DNA of 64,000 bases from Henningerozyma blattae CBS 6284 (GCF_000315915.1 NC_020185.1:2480001-2544000), one strand, 5' to 3'. Positions 18,430-30,539 are shown, counted from the first letter of the stretch. Made by a program: numbers and translations. The notes: generated from the letters alone by a model not told the origin.

Positions 18430-20600
18430 ACATCTTCCTATTTCCTGAGCATCCTATTTAACCTATCCCTGGGGATAATCTTAGCTAATTCTGCCTGAGG
18501 AATTTCTATAGCGTCAAACTCCCGCACGCCATCAATCAGCATAGTTAACATACCTTCATTTTGCCCGTCAATAATTTTTACCAACTGTTCTGTGTTCTTA
18601 CTAACACTTTCTAGAGTACCAACTGGGACTAAATTATAATCAGTAGCAAACCTATGAAAACGCTTCACCACCTCACATGGAAAACATTCTACTTCCTAGC
18701 ATGCATTAATGACCTACGCGTGCCATTTCCACATATTGTCATTAATCATGTGAACAACTTTAAATGGACCTGCCTACTTATACTGAAATATTGTTTCAGT
18801 TCTCGATGACTTGTGAGCTTCTTGCTTAACTAGAATTTTGTCACCTTTGAACACGGGTGGTTCACGATGAGTCATGTTGTAACGTCGTGATTGTTGACCT
18901 TACACATGTGCGATCAGATCTCTTAGTATTAATACTTCGCTGTTTCCATTTTCTAAAAATTTTCCATCCTAGCTACCAGCTTTTTAATTCTATCTAGGGA
19001 ATCATCTCGTAAATATTTAGGCTTGTCAAAAACGGGATTAAATAGACCAGTAAACCTAGGTTCCCATCCATGTAATGCATAAATCTTGTCATCCCATACT
19101 GGTACACAACATTCTCGATAAGTACATCGGCAACTGCAGCAGGAGTAACCTTCTTAGTGAGGGATACAAATATTACCCATTTTGTTAGACGGTCAATGAT
19201 GACCATAACCTGTTGATATTTACCATTTTGATTCATCCCTGATACAAAATTAATATTGACATCTTTAAACCTTCTAGATGGAATTTTCAACGGATGATAC
19301 ACCCCAAACGGTCTTTGATGCGAATTCTTGGAGAATTGGCAGGGTTCACATCTCTTCACATATTGTTGAACAGAATTCAACATCTTAGGCCAGTAATAGT
19401 ATTTCTGCACCAATACATAGGTTCTTGTACCACCTGGATGCCCCGAACCATTACTTCCATGACAATGCTTTAAAACCCTCGACCTTATCAAACCTCTAGG
19501 TATACATAATCCGTAACGCACTCCCTCATATACCCCATAATACAGGTGGATAGCGACCATGCGATATCTTTTATATTTACGTAGTTCAGCTGGACACTTT
19601 TCCTTCTTCAGCAATATCCTAATAATTTTATTCATAAATGAATCTTGTCTATCTGCTTCCTTTACTTCATCTGGTGAAGCCAGTTTAAACTTGGGTTCAA
19701 AAATCTGTAACTTATTCCTTGCCGATTTTAATAGTGCATCCGCCCTATTAGTTTCACCTGGGATGTATTTTGGTTTAAAATAAAAATAAGCCAACCGACT
19801 AATCCATCTATCGATATGGTCACTATTGTCCTCATTCTGCATTATGCTTTCTAACGATTTGTGATCAGTATGCAAATCAAAATATCTTCCTTTGAGGTAT
19901 ACCTCATTTATATAAAGCATAAACCACGACATACAACGAACAGACCAATTCAACTGATACCCATTCAATGAGTAACTAAAGTATGCAGCCACACCTAGTA
20001 CTTTACCATCCTTACCTAGCAGCTCTAGTGTGACCCCAACAACCTCCTTGCTGGCATCAGTTGTCACACGAACTTTCTTAGTTCGATTAAAAGGTAACAA
20101 CACCAGCCACTACACACAGCTTACTATTCAGTTTTTCAAAAGCATCTTGTCGTTCCTTTGCTCAAACTTAAGCTTCTTTAATGTATCTGTGGATTGGACG
20201 CACTAAAGCTTTTAATAAATCTTCACTAGTAATTGGTAAGACCTAAGAATGCTATCACTTCCTTGAGTACCTTTGGTATCGGTTATTCTTTAATTATCCT
20301 AAATCATGGCCTCATCCATATGGATATCAGATTTATTCTCTGTGCGTCCAAAGAAGTGAATCTCTCTACTGAAAAAGAAACATTTAGATTTTTTAGTGAA
20401 CAGTTTTTATTCTTGCAAGTTCTCAGGCATAGTAGGTACATATTTTTTGAGTTCTCATGTTCTCAAATAGATTAAACTGCCATCTAAGTACAAACAGATC
20501 GACTTACCAATAAAATTTCTCAAATGATTAATGGTAATCATTTGGCACTAAATATGCTGCGCCTGATAAGTCACAAGGACAGTCTTGGTTTTTACGAGAC
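18430..20600 (-). pseudogene. Decayed Ty3/Gypsy retrotransposon pol (RT, RNase H, integrase remnants)
   Basis: On the minus strand, in Gypsy order: reverse-transcriptase remains (about 20600-20200, with the catalytic YxDD box reading YLDG and later FLGLTNY followed by stops), RNase H (TTDASKE, LHTDHKSLE), an integrase HHCC zinc module (HCHGSNGSGHPGG to CEPCQFSK), part of the integrase core where the first catalytic Asp of the usual xDFV motif appears as Asn (NINFV), and a C-terminal GPF module (AGPFKVVHMINDN) preceded by an in-frame stop. The only long open part is 18994-20103. Frameshifts and stops on both sides, loss of catalytic residues and absence of recognisable gag or flanking LTRs show a dead fragment. 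RT-RNaseH-IN order assigns it to Ty3/Gypsy, the same superfamily suggested for the nearby LTRs, but I cannot show that they belong to one element. Confidence 0.85.
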
Positions 20601-21346
20601 GACCATTTAAGTATTACTACATTTTAAACTAACAATGCCCTTTTATGTACCATTATTAAATACCTAGGCTAACAGGTATAGCATAGTACGTTTGGAAGCT
20701 TTGAACATCGCCTAATATAAAGTAATATGTAAATTATAATGACAAAAAATATAAACCCTACTTGGCTATTTATTTATATAATTTGTGCATAGTTTAAAAG
20801 AATATCAAGTATATCTAAATGTAATAGAAATTTAGTGGCAAGATAATGGCTATTACAATAAGAATTGCTTACATCTTAATATTTTGTTAGATTTAGTTTA
20901 GTTGCTCCACGTTAATGCTATATTTCAGCATATTTGTGTATATATTTCTCTACTACAACTTGACAGATTTTACTTATTGCTACTATTTCCTTGTTTTATT
21001 ATATAATTTTCAAGACAGATCAAAATTTCAATTCTTATGTGAGGCCAAATTTCTGAAATACTAGGTGTAAAGGAGTGCCCACCCATCTAGGGAAGACTAA
21101 ATAAGTTAATGAAGGAAAAATATTTCTTAATATTACATCAAAAATGATTAATTTTTATTTGTAATATTCATAATAGAGAAGGAAAAGGTAACTCTTTTAG
21201 AAGCTGTCCTATTATATAACTTTTTACTCATAGAGAATAATCGTTTCTCCCTTCAATTGCATGGCTTTGGAGAGATCGCAAGCCATTAAAGTATTTAAAC
21301 TGAAAATATGTACGTAGTAGTGAGAACAAAATTTGTCATACAGAGG
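20601..21346. other. Intergenic region downstream of FAB1
   Basis: AT-rich sequence between the retrotransposon remnant and the FAB1 stop codon. I see no further pol similarity, ORF, RNA gene or repeat. Confidence 0.5.
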
Positions 21347-24300
21347 TTATTCTTGCCTATACCAAGGATCAGGAACCATTAAAATATATCTTTCCATGGC
21401 TTCTCTAAATCTATTTTTATATTGTTTTGGTGTAACTACTGTAGGTAATTTTGTACTACCACCACCTACAAGTCCTTTTTCTTTTACCCAACTTTCAAGC
21501 TTTTTATCCCAAGTAAATGTCCTAATAAAATCAATTATACCAACAGTTAGGGTACAACCATCATTATCAATACCAATAACTAAAGAATAATCCATTACGT
21601 TCATTTTTGCCAAAAATAAAGTATCATTCCACAAAGAAGCACGTAACAATTTTTTATCATACTCGCGTACATGTATTGGCGATTCATAAATATACTCAAT
21701 CATGTTTTCATCTAATAAAACTTCATTTTCTTTACCTGTTTGTTCAACATGCCGATTTCTCATCGAACCTTTTAAATCAAAAATTCTTGATGTTTTTCTT
21801 TTGTAAAACAGATTCTCCATAATAATAACATCCATTTTATAACTCTTCGATCCGGTAGTAGTACTTTTAACCTGAATCTGATAAAATCCAAATACCTTAG
21901 CTAATGCAGTAGGTAAATCATGGAACATTGCCTGCGCCATATACTCAAAATAGCTTGGAGCAAATTTAATAAACGCATCCAATTCCATATGGGAAAGTTC
22001 TTTTATTATAAACCGGTCATCTAAAGTTTTCAAAAAACCACTACCACTTTTACCCCCATTAGAATCCCATTTAATACATCGTGATAAACTTTGAATGAAA
22101 TTTTCATGGCAACCACATCTTCTTCTAAACGCTTCAAACTGTTCTGCAAAAAAAATTTTACATGACATAACTGTCTCACCTTCTTCAAATTGATATCTTA
22201 AATGAACTGCAGTTTTTTTAGTCATGACTGTTTCTAAATTACCCTTTTCATCTGCTGTTGTATCTTTCGATGATTGCTTTTTCATTTCACCAGTCATTTT
22301 TGAAAACGTGCTTATATGATCATGAACACTATTCGATTTTAATGAATGGGGGTTATCAAGGATCAAAGACTTGCCCTCTGAAAGTTCTCCTTGCTTATAC
22401 TCTGTATTGATTGATGACTCCGAATCTTCTTTTACTTCGCCAATATATATTTCATCAATATTATTATTCTTCAATTGAGGGTCCCAATTATGTAGGTATG
22501 CCATCTTACTTTTGTGATCTGCAGTGCTTAAACAAAATGAAATGAAAGAGCTGGGCTCATCTTCTCTTATTATAACATCATTATCTGCGAAAATATGCTC
22601 AGTTGGAAGAAGTGGATATTCTAGTGGTTTCCATAAAGATGCAGAACGATCTGCCCAAAACGTTTTTAATGTTTTCATCAATAATGACTTTTCAGGTTGG
22701 ACATTTGTATCATTCTTCGTTTGTTCCAAGCCATCGTGCGGATTTTGTGACTCGACTAACTTTTCTCCCAATTTTGTATATAAGTTTGGTCGAGCTGATT
22801 CTGATGAATTACTGATTCGAGGTGAACCATTATGAAGTAATGATTCATTCCAAAGATGAATGGAATTCTCTAATTCGTTCTCCAAGTTTTGGCCCAAAGC
22901 ACTCTGTGTGACAGATGGAGTTACTGACTTTCTTTTTAAACTTCGTAGAGAGTTATTTTCTGGTGTATTCACATCATTTGAGTGTAAAGGCTCTTCTACT
23001 GCATCTTGTACATCCTTGTATATCTCAGCAATCGGCGTAGATGAGTGCAACCTATTAATTTTATATTTATTTCGATTTAATTGAAGCCGTTCTAATTCCC
23101 TTTGAAGTTCAAATTCTTTAGAAATAGCATCCAAGTGCAATTGGTTAAAAAACTGAGCCAACTGTTCCACTTTTGTTTCTTTGATGTTCTCCTTCATCAA
23201 AGACGGCTGATTTGAGTTGCAATTTCCTTCACTCTTAGATTTAGTTTGTGCTGATATAGGTATTTCAGAGGATCCAAAGGATTGAGGGAGTGATTTGGAA
23301 CCTTCATTCAACTTTATTTTATCAGAACTTGTTTCTGGGCTTTCAACTAGGTCGTTAATTTCAATCGTAGACTCAGGATTAGGTGTGCAGTCATGCCATG
23401 TTGAATTATCCGGATAGCTTTCTGGTGGAATTTCATCTTCGTTCCTGCCTGGAATATCTAAGAAATTATCTCCATGTATTGTTTCATTTAGAATATTTTT
23501 ATGAATTGTATTTGGGCTATTATCCCTTGAAATTGATCTAGAAATTTCTTCTTTCGGTGGCTTATTTAATATTTTTTTAAGCTGATTTGATGTAATTTTT
23601 GAGACATCATTTTCAGATGGAAGGAAGTGTTGTGCAAACTTGGTAAATTCAGAATCCCAGGTTATGGCCTTATCATAAACTGCTTTTAAAGCTTTATTCA
23701 ACTGGAGATGCTGGTCTCCAGAATATTTGCGGTATATAGTATCTAAAGATTCAAATAAAGACTTCTTCTCTTCGTTAACTCTGTCGCTTAATGATCCTAA
23801 GCATTTTTCTGCATCGCTCAGTTTTTCAATTGGAATGCTATCGAGTTTAATACGGTTTATTCTTTCCGTAACGCTTTCATAGAAGCTGTTAATCTTTTCC
23901 AAAATTTGATAATAGAGCTCTACCTTCATCTTAATATCGCTATCAGATTTCCAAGTTATTACCCTTGGGGGAGTAATTAATTCATATACTTCAAGATCTG
24001 AATATTCCAGACGAACAACAAGGTCGTTGTATGCAAAATATTTAACATGATCTTTGGTAAAATTGTGGTTACAATTTCCAATATCGCTCATACTATTCTT
24101 GTTACTCCAGAAAATGATTTCTAGATATTTCCCAAAAGAAAAATTCCAAGTTTTTTCACTCATTTGCAGTATTGGCGTTGATGTTCCACATTTTTTACAA
24201 TAACTCCAAGTAAGTATAATATCAGCTAATCTCGGAATTCTGGTTTGAAACTTTTCAATTAGAACATCAACTTTACCGGATCCATGAACATAGCTTCTGT

Positions 24301-27300
24301 AGTGATCTATTAACAAACAATCACATCCTTGGCGGCATGGATACGTTGCGGTGCCAACAACATTCTCAATGAATTGGCCAATTGATATATCACTGTCCCA
24401 AAAATAATCGATTGTCACTATTTGAGGACCTGTGCAAGGTGTAGCAGTTTTCTTTGAAACCATTGAATACAGAACCGTAATACTTTGATGTGACCCCGTA
24501 CCTAGCATATTATTGGAGAGCGAATATGATACTTCCCATTGGTGACTTCTCCTTTCAAACTCTAGCTCTAGGAATTCTAATTCTTTTTGATGCATAAACT
24601 TTACTAAATATTTAATTTCACTTTGTGTCAAAGTTGAAGCAATTCCTAATTGGGATACTGAGTGTGGTAAAATATCTGGAGAAAAGGACGTATCTTTCAT
24701 ATATTTAGTAAATGCATGTTTCTTATCAAGTACTTGCAATTCTAATGTTCTTGCTTTTTGTAGTAAATATGGAATTGGAAACTCTACAGATGGTGAGACC
24801 GATAAAATTCTTCTATTAAATTGGTCCAGAAAATCAGAAAAGTATCCAGATGATATTAGAGAGTGCTCGCCTATTTTCTCTCTGAGATAGAAATCAGTAG
24901 ACAAATGGATGAAGTTATCATTGAAAAATGAGCTTTCAAGTTTTAGAGAAAATACTGCGTAAACCATAAATTCAGTAACATCTTTGATTTTTCGGAGTAC
25001 ATCATTTGCTGCACCTCTGAGTAAAATTGTACTTCCAAGACTTCCATTGCAGCCTCTTAAGAATGTGTAAGTCTTACAAACATTACCATATATAAAAGAT
25101 TTCACTTCAAAAGATTCACATTCTCCCATTTTAACATTTGCTGCTAATTTATCAATAGAAATTGCGATATCTGACTCGGTTACTCTTGCAATGCGCTCCA
25201 TTACTTGAGGTTTGATCCCATATTGAACTACAACGCCTGCTTTATCCAATAAATCTAAAGCATAACCACTAACGTTTGCACCGACAAATATTATATCAGG
25301 AGACAATGAAGTTAACCTTAATACTAGTTTGTCTAAATACTCTTTTTCTTGATCGAAAACAGTCCTTAAACTTAAAAATTGATTTTCATTTTTTTGATAC
25401 TCTAATGGAAACATGATTAACAGAATTCGTGGATTAGCCACATATTTAGGCATTGTCTTTGAAGGTAGCGATTTTGAAAAGACAACCCCTTGAATATATT
25501 CACAGTCAGAAATAGAACCACCAGGTATTCGTTTTATCTTAACAAATGTCTGTCTAAAATCTAGTGTATTTAAATATTTAGTAGTCAGTTCAATAGTTTG
25601 AACTTTTTTTAAAAGTTGAGTAAGCAAGGTAACCCAGGTTTGTGTATCTAATAGATCTTGGTCACCTAATACTTGTTCTAATAAAGAATTCATATGTAAC
25701 AAGGCAACCTCATTTAATTCATGCACTGCTTCTTTGGAGTACTTTACACCAGACATACTAGATAGTCTTCTAAAGATATTTCCATTTCCAACTTTACCTG
25801 GTATTTTAGTTGGACTTGTATGACTAAATTTATAGTGGTCATCATCTGAAACAACAGATATAAGATTCGGAGTACTGTGAGTGAACGTTTGAAAATTCCT
25901 ATACGCAGATAGGGATGAATTTGATGCCCCCTTACTCCTACTCTTTCTTCTAGTTCTCATTCTTTGTAGAGATGCTTGGGCTCTTTGAGATGATCTGCTG
26001 GAATTTCTCATAGACCGTATTGGATTATCTGAATGTGAAATATCATGCAATGAAGAATATATAGACATTGATCCTTCATCTTCAGATGAATCAATATGTT
26101 CATTAAATGTATTTTGTGATTCAGTATTATTCGAGCTTTCCTTTTGAGGAAGAGATAGTACAGTTTCAGAAGAACTTTCATGAGACAAAGGATTCTGGGT
26201 GTTCTTAGGCATATAGTTAAATTCAAACTTAAAATTCTTTCTATTAATATTTCCAATTATAGAGTCAGCAGCATAATTAGGGGGAGAATTTTCAAAATAT
26301 TGCCTAGTATTATTTCCAACATAATTGAAAATCGATCTTCTTAGGGAGTTCATACTTGCACGCTTTTTAGTACGATTTTGAAATGGAGGAGATTTATTAA
26401 CTGACTGATCATCAGCATGGAATTGAAACTGAGGACTAGTTTGAATTAAATCGATATCTCGGAGAGTATACCTGTCACGGATTCCAATTCCTGATAGAAT
26501 AGATTGTTGGCTTAGATTTTTACCCATTGAGACAGACGAATTATCGAAAAAAATCTCAAGTGAACCACCTTGCTTAGTTGCAGGTATTGTCATTCTTGGA
26601 GGTGGTGGTGGTGTTTGAATAAATAATTTCGAGTCATCTCCAGAAGTAATAATGCTGTGGACATCATCGTCCTGTAGAAGCAGTATCTTCTGTTGGAGCT
26701 GTTCTAACTCTGGATTTCCTGTATTTAGACTACGCCCTATGTTAGAGTTCAAACCATTTCTGTCATCCTGCGGTATTTCTGGAGTACCTTGTGGTATACT
26801 ATGCGACGTATTTTCTATGTTTCCTGATTGACTAATTTTGTCAGCCGCATAAGAAATATCCTCCTCATCGTCACTTGAATCCTGATAGTTTTCAATATTC
26901 TTGCTACAATTATAACATACTCTCATTTTACCATTATACCCAAACTTTTCACCTGTCATTAATAAAGTACAAGCAGAACAGAAAATTTGACCACACATTC
27001 TGCAATGATGCTTTCTTCGGAAAGTATTAAAAGTCTTTGCGCATGAGAAACATTCTTTTGCACTCTCATCTTTCATCCAATATTCTTTTGATAATATACC
27101 AGCCTGCTTCTTATTCTTTTGCCTATTTGTATTGTAAAATGCAAATAAAAAACTTCTAGATAGAGAGGCAGTCATGGAGGAAGGGGTACTTCTTGTAGAG
27201 GCCGAATCCTCGTTTTCCATATGATGCTGTTTAAATGTTCCACTAGATTTCCTTATTGGGATTGCCTTGACTGTGGATTTAGATTCATAAATACTAGATC

Positions 27301-27985
27301 TAATTTTGTTTGCATCACTATTTAGGGAAAATTTTAAAGATTTTCCATAACCATTAGGACTAATCGATAGACTATCTTTAGAATTAGGGAATTTTCTATT
27401 CAAATCAATCGAGGAATCATTATTCATATTCATGTTTATGTTAATATTCTTAGTACCTTGCTGCTCAAATAGATCAACGGTCAATGGAGTCAGTCTTTTT
27501 GTGGGAGAATCTACTTGTATTGAATTCGTCATTGTATGGGCGGCTGGGATGGAAACGTTTGATTCGGAACTTGGTATAATGATATCAGTCTGTAGAGGTA
27601 TTTGCAAGTTGAGAATGCTACTACCATGTTCTGTCAGAGACTGCGATGCATTACTATATAAACTAGCTTGAGGTTTAGGATTTGTAATATCATTTGTAGA
27701 ATTTTCGAAGTTTACCGTAGGATTGACCTGTTCTTGAAAAGGTAGAATGCTGTTTTCAACAATTGGAGAATCAATATCCATATCGATATTAATCTGTTTT
27801 GGAACTGATATATTACTTAGGACCGGGTTTGTGTCTAAATCTGTGGTGGTTTTTGGTTGCAAAACTTGAACTGGTAAAAATTCCGATACAATTTTCCTGT
27901 CTTGAGGATGGGGAATTACAGGACCTATAGCTCCTGATTTATTACCAAAGGAGACCAGCTTTTCTTCACCATCTTCCTCGTTCAT
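21347..27985 (-). CDS. FAB1: Phosphatidylinositol 3-phosphate 5-kinase Fab1 (PIKfyve)
   Basis: Makes PtdIns(3,5)P2 from PtdIns3P on the vacuole and endosome membrane, controlling vacuole size and sorting. The 2212-residue product is close to the S. cerevisiae length (about 2278). Domains in order: a disordered N terminus; a FYVE zinc finger about residues 305-372 with WMKD, FRRKHHCR and paired Cys; a chaperonin-like CCT domain about 750-1000; a Cys-rich conserved middle region about 1180-1350; another disordered stretch; and a C-terminal PIP-kinase domain about 1930-2200 with IMENLFY, FDLKGSMRNR, VMDYSLVIGID and IIDFIRTFTWDKKLE. Divergent from the YFR018C-like gene, exactly as YFR019W and YFR018C are arranged in S. 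cerevisiae. Confidence 0.97.
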   Translation of the reverse strand: MNEEDGEEKLVSFGNKSGAIGPVIPHPQDRKIVSEFLPVQVLQPKTTTDLDTNPVLSNISVPKQINIDMDIDSPIVENSILPFQEQVNPTVNFENSTNDITNPKPQASLYSNASQSLTEHGSSILNLQIPLQTDIIIPSSESNVSIPAAHTMTNSIQVDSPTKRLTPLTVDLFEQQGTKNININMNMNNDSSIDLNRKFPNSKDSLSISPNGYGKSLKFSLNSDANKIRSSIYESKSTVKAIPIRKSSGTFKQHHMENEDSASTRSTPSSMTASLSRSFLFAFYNTNRQKNKKQAGILSKEYWMKDESAKECFSCAKTFNTFRRKHHCRMCGQIFCSACTLLMTGEKFGYNGKMRVCYNCSKNIENYQDSSDDEEDISYAADKISQSGNIENTSHSIPQGTPEIPQDDRNGLNSNIGRSLNTGNPELEQLQQKILLLQDDDVHSIITSGDDSKLFIQTPPPPPRMTIPATKQGGSLEIFFDNSSVSMGKNLSQQSILSGIGIRDRYTLRDIDLIQTSPQFQFHADDQSVNKSPPFQNRTKKRASMNSLRRSIFNYVGNNTRQYFENSPPNYAADSIIGNINRKNFKFEFNYMPKNTQNPLSHESSSETVLSLPQKESSNNTESQNTFNEHIDSSEDEGSMSIYSSLHDISHSDNPIRSMRNSSRSSQRAQASLQRMRTRRKSRSKGASNSSLSAYRNFQTFTHSTPNLISVVSDDDHYKFSHTSPTKIPGKVGNGNIFRRLSSMSGVKYSKEAVHELNEVALLHMNSLLEQVLGDQDLLDTQTWVTLLTQLLKKVQTIELTTKYLNTLDFRQTFVKIKRIPGGSISDCEYIQGVVFSKSLPSKTMPKYVANPRILLIMFPLEYQKNENQFLSLRTVFDQEKEYLDKLVLRLTSLSPDIIFVGANVSGYALDLLDKAGVVVQYGIKPQVMERIARVTESDIAISIDKLAANVKMGECESFEVKSFIYGNVCKTYTFLRGCNGSLGSTILLRGAANDVLRKIKDVTEFMVYAVFSLKLESSFFNDNFIHLSTDFYLREKIGEHSLISSGYFSDFLDQFNRRILSVSPSVEFPIPYLLQKARTLELQVLDKKHAFTKYMKDTSFSPDILPHSVSQLGIASTLTQSEIKYLVKFMHQKELEFLELEFERRSHQWEVSYSLSNNMLGTGSHQSITVLYSMVSKKTATPCTGPQIVTIDYFWDSDISIGQFIENVVGTATYPCRQGCDCLLIDHYRSYVHGSGKVDVLIEKFQTRIPRLADIILTWSYCKKCGTSTPILQMSEKTWNFSFGKYLEIIFWSNKNSMSDIGNCNHNFTKDHVKYFAYNDLVVRLEYSDLEVYELITPPRVITWKSDSDIKMKVELYYQILEKINSFYESVTERINRIKLDSIPIEKLSDAEKCLGSLSDRVNEEKKSLFESLDTIYRKYSGDQHLQLNKALKAVYDKAITWDSEFTKFAQHFLPSENDVSKITSNQLKKILNKPPKEEISRSISRDNSPNTIHKNILNETIHGDNFLDIPGRNEDEIPPESYPDNSTWHDCTPNPESTIEINDLVESPETSSDKIKLNEGSKSLPQSFGSSEIPISAQTKSKSEGNCNSNQPSLMKENIKETKVEQLAQFFNQLHLDAISKEFELQRELERLQLNRNKYKINRLHSSTPIAEIYKDVQDAVEEPLHSNDVNTPENNSLRSLKRKSVTPSVTQSALGQNLENELENSIHLWNESLLHNGSPRISNSSESARPNLYTKLGEKLVESQNPHDGLEQTKNDTNVQPEKSLLMKTLKTFWADRSASLWKPLEYPLLPTEHIFADNDVIIREDEPSSFISFCLSTADHKSKMAYLHNWDPQLKNNNIDEIYIGEVKEDSESSINTEYKQGELSEGKSLILDNPHSLKSNSVHDHISTFSKMTGEMKKQSSKDTTADEKGNLETVMTKKTAVHLRYQFEEGETVMSCKIFFAEQFEAFRRRCGCHENFIQSLSRCIKWDSNGGKSGSGFLKTLDDRFIIKELSHMELDAFIKFAPSYFEYMAQAMFHDLPTALAKVFGFYQIQVKSTTTGSKSYKMDVIIMENLFYKRKTSRIFDLKGSMRNRHVEQTGKENEVLLDENMIEYIYESPIHVREYDKKLLRASLWNDTLFLAKMNVMDYSLVIGIDNDGCTLTVGIIDFIRTFTWDKKLESWVKEKGLVGGGSTKLPTVVTPKQYKNRFREAMERYILMVPDPWYRQE

Positions 27986-28458
27986 ATCCTGATGTATTGC
28001 TGTTTGGATAGATAAGTATTCTTAGGGAAGTTTAGGCAATTAGAAGTTGTTTGTGCGAAAACTGATATAATCTGAATTGAAAATTTTAATATTTATATTA
28101 CTTCCTTAATAAACTAAGTAATGATGGACAAGAGCGAAACAGATTCATATATTTGTAGTATATACTCTTTGCAATTAATAAAACATTATTATTGTTCAAA
28201 GTTATTCACTACTAGACTTTGATGATTGCTAAAATACTTGTTTAGTTGAAATCTGTGCACCAAGATACTCCGAAAAACATTACCCGGGGAACCCGAAATT
28301 CTTCATTTTTTTAAGTACCAAAATACCAAATAATTTTAACAAGAATGAATATAAAACCTTCACAGTATTACTTAATGTATTATTTAGTAAGACAAATCAA
28401 TCTGACCTCTATAATCCCTTGCTTACTGTCTATAGAAAACTAATATCATTTCTTAGTA
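27986..28458. promoter_or_regulatory. FAB1/YFR018C divergent promoter with Reb1-type site
   Basis: Bidirectional promoter of 473 bp. TTACCCGG at 28280-28287 is a perfect match to the Reb1 consensus TTACCCGK, 172 bp upstream of the YFR018C-like ATG; Reb1 sites commonly set nucleosome-free regions in divergent yeast promoters. Nothing else stands out. Confidence 0.55.
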
Positions 28459-29565
28459 ATGCTTATGATGTTTCCGACGGTATACGCTCCATTATTGATT
28501 TTTCTATCGGTATTGAGGGCCGTAGGAGCTGAAACTACAGACCCTCTTTATCTTAATTTTCATAACCTATATCTAGATGAATCTCTTTCATTAACACCGC
28601 AAAATATGACATGTCATAAAAACTCATCCAGCACAGATATTTCCAATGGCCCAAATTTGTTACTACCGTTTAATAGAACAAGGATTCCATCAAGCTCGGG
28701 CTCTATATATATCCAAAATTATATTAAAAAATATTATAAAACTAATTTAACATCTCCTTGGAATGTTGAAATTGATTCGTTCGTGGAGAAAAACCACACT
28801 TTTACAAATTTAGCCTTTACATTGGGTGGTGCAGCCAGCCAATATATCGTATTAGCAGCTCATTATGATTCTAAAATCGAGCCGGAAGGATTTATTGGTG
28901 GTATTGATAGTGCGACCCCTTGCGCTATTTTAATGTACATTTCTAAGTTTATGGACCATTTTTACTTGAATTCTTCTTCGAATATAGATGCGAATTTAGC
29001 AAATAAAGATATCGGATTAAAAATAGTATTCTTTGATGGCGAGGAAGCTTTGAAGCAATGGGGTCCTAATGATTCAATTTATGGCTCAAAACACCTTGCA
29101 AAAAGATGGATCAATAATGGAGTTATGGAAAAAGTTAGCCTATTCGTTCTTCTAGATTTGCTTGGAAGTGCTGATAAATCAATTATCCCCAGTTATTTTA
29201 GTTCCACAAACAGTAATTATAGATTATTAAATGATATTGAAAATGAGTTTAATAGTCAATTTAAGTCTTACAATAACACTAAATATTTTAACCCACAGGA
29301 ACTGAGATTTCAAAATTTTAACAGAATCGTAATTGAAGATGATCATATTCCATTTGTAGAAAATGACGTTAATGTGCTACATTTAATCCCAGTTCCATTT
29401 CCAAAAGTATGGCATACTATTGATGACAATTTCCATAATTTGGATCAGGATAATATCAAAAAATGGGCCATTATACTTACAAAGTTTACTTTAGAGTCAT
29501 TAATGGGAAATCCGGATCAAACTTATAATTCTGCATTTTCTAGTAGCAATAATACTTCAGAATAA
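28459..29565 (+). CDS. Glutaminyl-peptide cyclotransferase-like secreted protein (YFR018C family)
   Basis: Member of the M28-fold glutaminyl cyclase family, orthologue by sequence and position of S. cerevisiae YFR018C, whose function is unproven. The 368-residue product begins with a hydrophobic signal-peptide-like segment (about residues 5-22) and has many N-glycosylation sequons, consistent with the secretory pathway. The zinc-ligand framework of the family is visible: AAHYDSK near 136, GGIDSATPCAI near 147, the FDGEEA acidic motif near 193 and the glutaminyl-cyclase hallmark EDDHIPF near 296. An N-terminal pyroglutamate-forming activity is therefore plausible but inferred. Convergent with NUP116 across almost 1 kb. 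Confidence 0.85.
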   Translation: MLMMFPTVYAPLLIFLSVLRAVGAETTDPLYLNFHNLYLDESLSLTPQNMTCHKNSSSTDISNGPNLLLPFNRTRIPSSSGSIYIQNYIKKYYKTNLTSPWNVEIDSFVEKNHTFTNLAFTLGGAASQYIVLAAHYDSKIEPEGFIGGIDSATPCAILMYISKFMDHFYLNSSSNIDANLANKDIGLKIVFFDGEEALKQWGPNDSIYGSKHLAKRWINNGVMEKVSLFVLLDLLGSADKSIIPSYFSSTNSNYRLLNDIENEFNSQFKSYNNTKYFNPQELRFQNFNRIVIEDDHIPFVENDVNVLHLIPVPFPKVWHTIDDNFHNLDQDNIKKWAIILTKFTLESLMGNPDQTYNSAFSSSNNTSE

Positions 29566-30539
29566 AATTTCTAATTATACTAACTTATTTTAACATAATC
29601 ACTCCAATGAATCACGTATGTCTTTTTGTTCTTCGTCATACATAATTTGTACGTGACCAAAGGACAAACTTAATAAATTTAATGATCTACATAAAAGAGA
29701 TTCACCTCATAAAATATGGTATTTCAACAACTCTGTTGGGTAAATTCTTTATTAGAACAGGTAAGATACTGGCTTTCGAAGAATACAAAATATTATGATG
29801 AAGTCTGTAGCTTTGTTTATTCCTTAAAAACAATTTCTAGTTCTCGAGTTCATGCTATTTTTTTTGGAACATAACTAAGCTGCATTGTAAAATGCTTGTA
29901 GTTAAAGATAAACGTAACTCTGCTGACTTTTCAGGATTATTTACTAGAATTCTTTACGTTGATCTTATTAAGTCTTTACTATCATTTTTGATATATTTTG
30001 CTATAAAAATGTTATCCTACTGTGTTTGAAGTTATAATGGGTGTTGATAGAGATTATTTTTTTAAAACCCTAATTCTGTTGCAAAAAATTAGAGTATGAT
30101 CATATAAATACTAAATATGCTTTGTAAACCCATCTTAATGTTATACTTAATTCAATTCATCTTCTTGTATACCCGTATAAAAATATACAATATAGACTTC
30201 TGGCAATGATTAACTTAGGATGCTATAATGTAGAGGAGAGTGTAGTCTATCCTAGATGCCAAAGCTAAAAGTATATAAATTATACATATATGAATAATAC
30301 ATGAATTTGTCGCCTCTGCAATATAGAATATAATTATGATAAAAAATCATCCAACGAAGATTTACTTTCTGTTTTTAGTAAACTTCTATGTTCATGTACA
30401 ACCAAAAATGGAGTTATCTTCCTTGTTTTGAATGCCTCTGTATTTTATTTCTTTATATTTGTTAACTGCTAGCTAATTGGATTGGAAAAAACAAAGATTA
30501 TGCTCAATATTTTAAGGTGTTATATATATTACAAACGCA
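29566..30539. other. Convergent intergenic region, no gene seen
   Basis: 974 bp between two converging genes, long for a 3'-3' gap. A TACTAAC string at 29578-29584 has no splice-site partner. No ORF, tRNA or repeat is supported. Confidence 0.5.

Noticed and set aside
29578..29584. TACTAAC branch-point string after the YFR018C-like stop.
   Set aside because: Outside any gene on that strand, with no donor upstream or coding sequence downstream.
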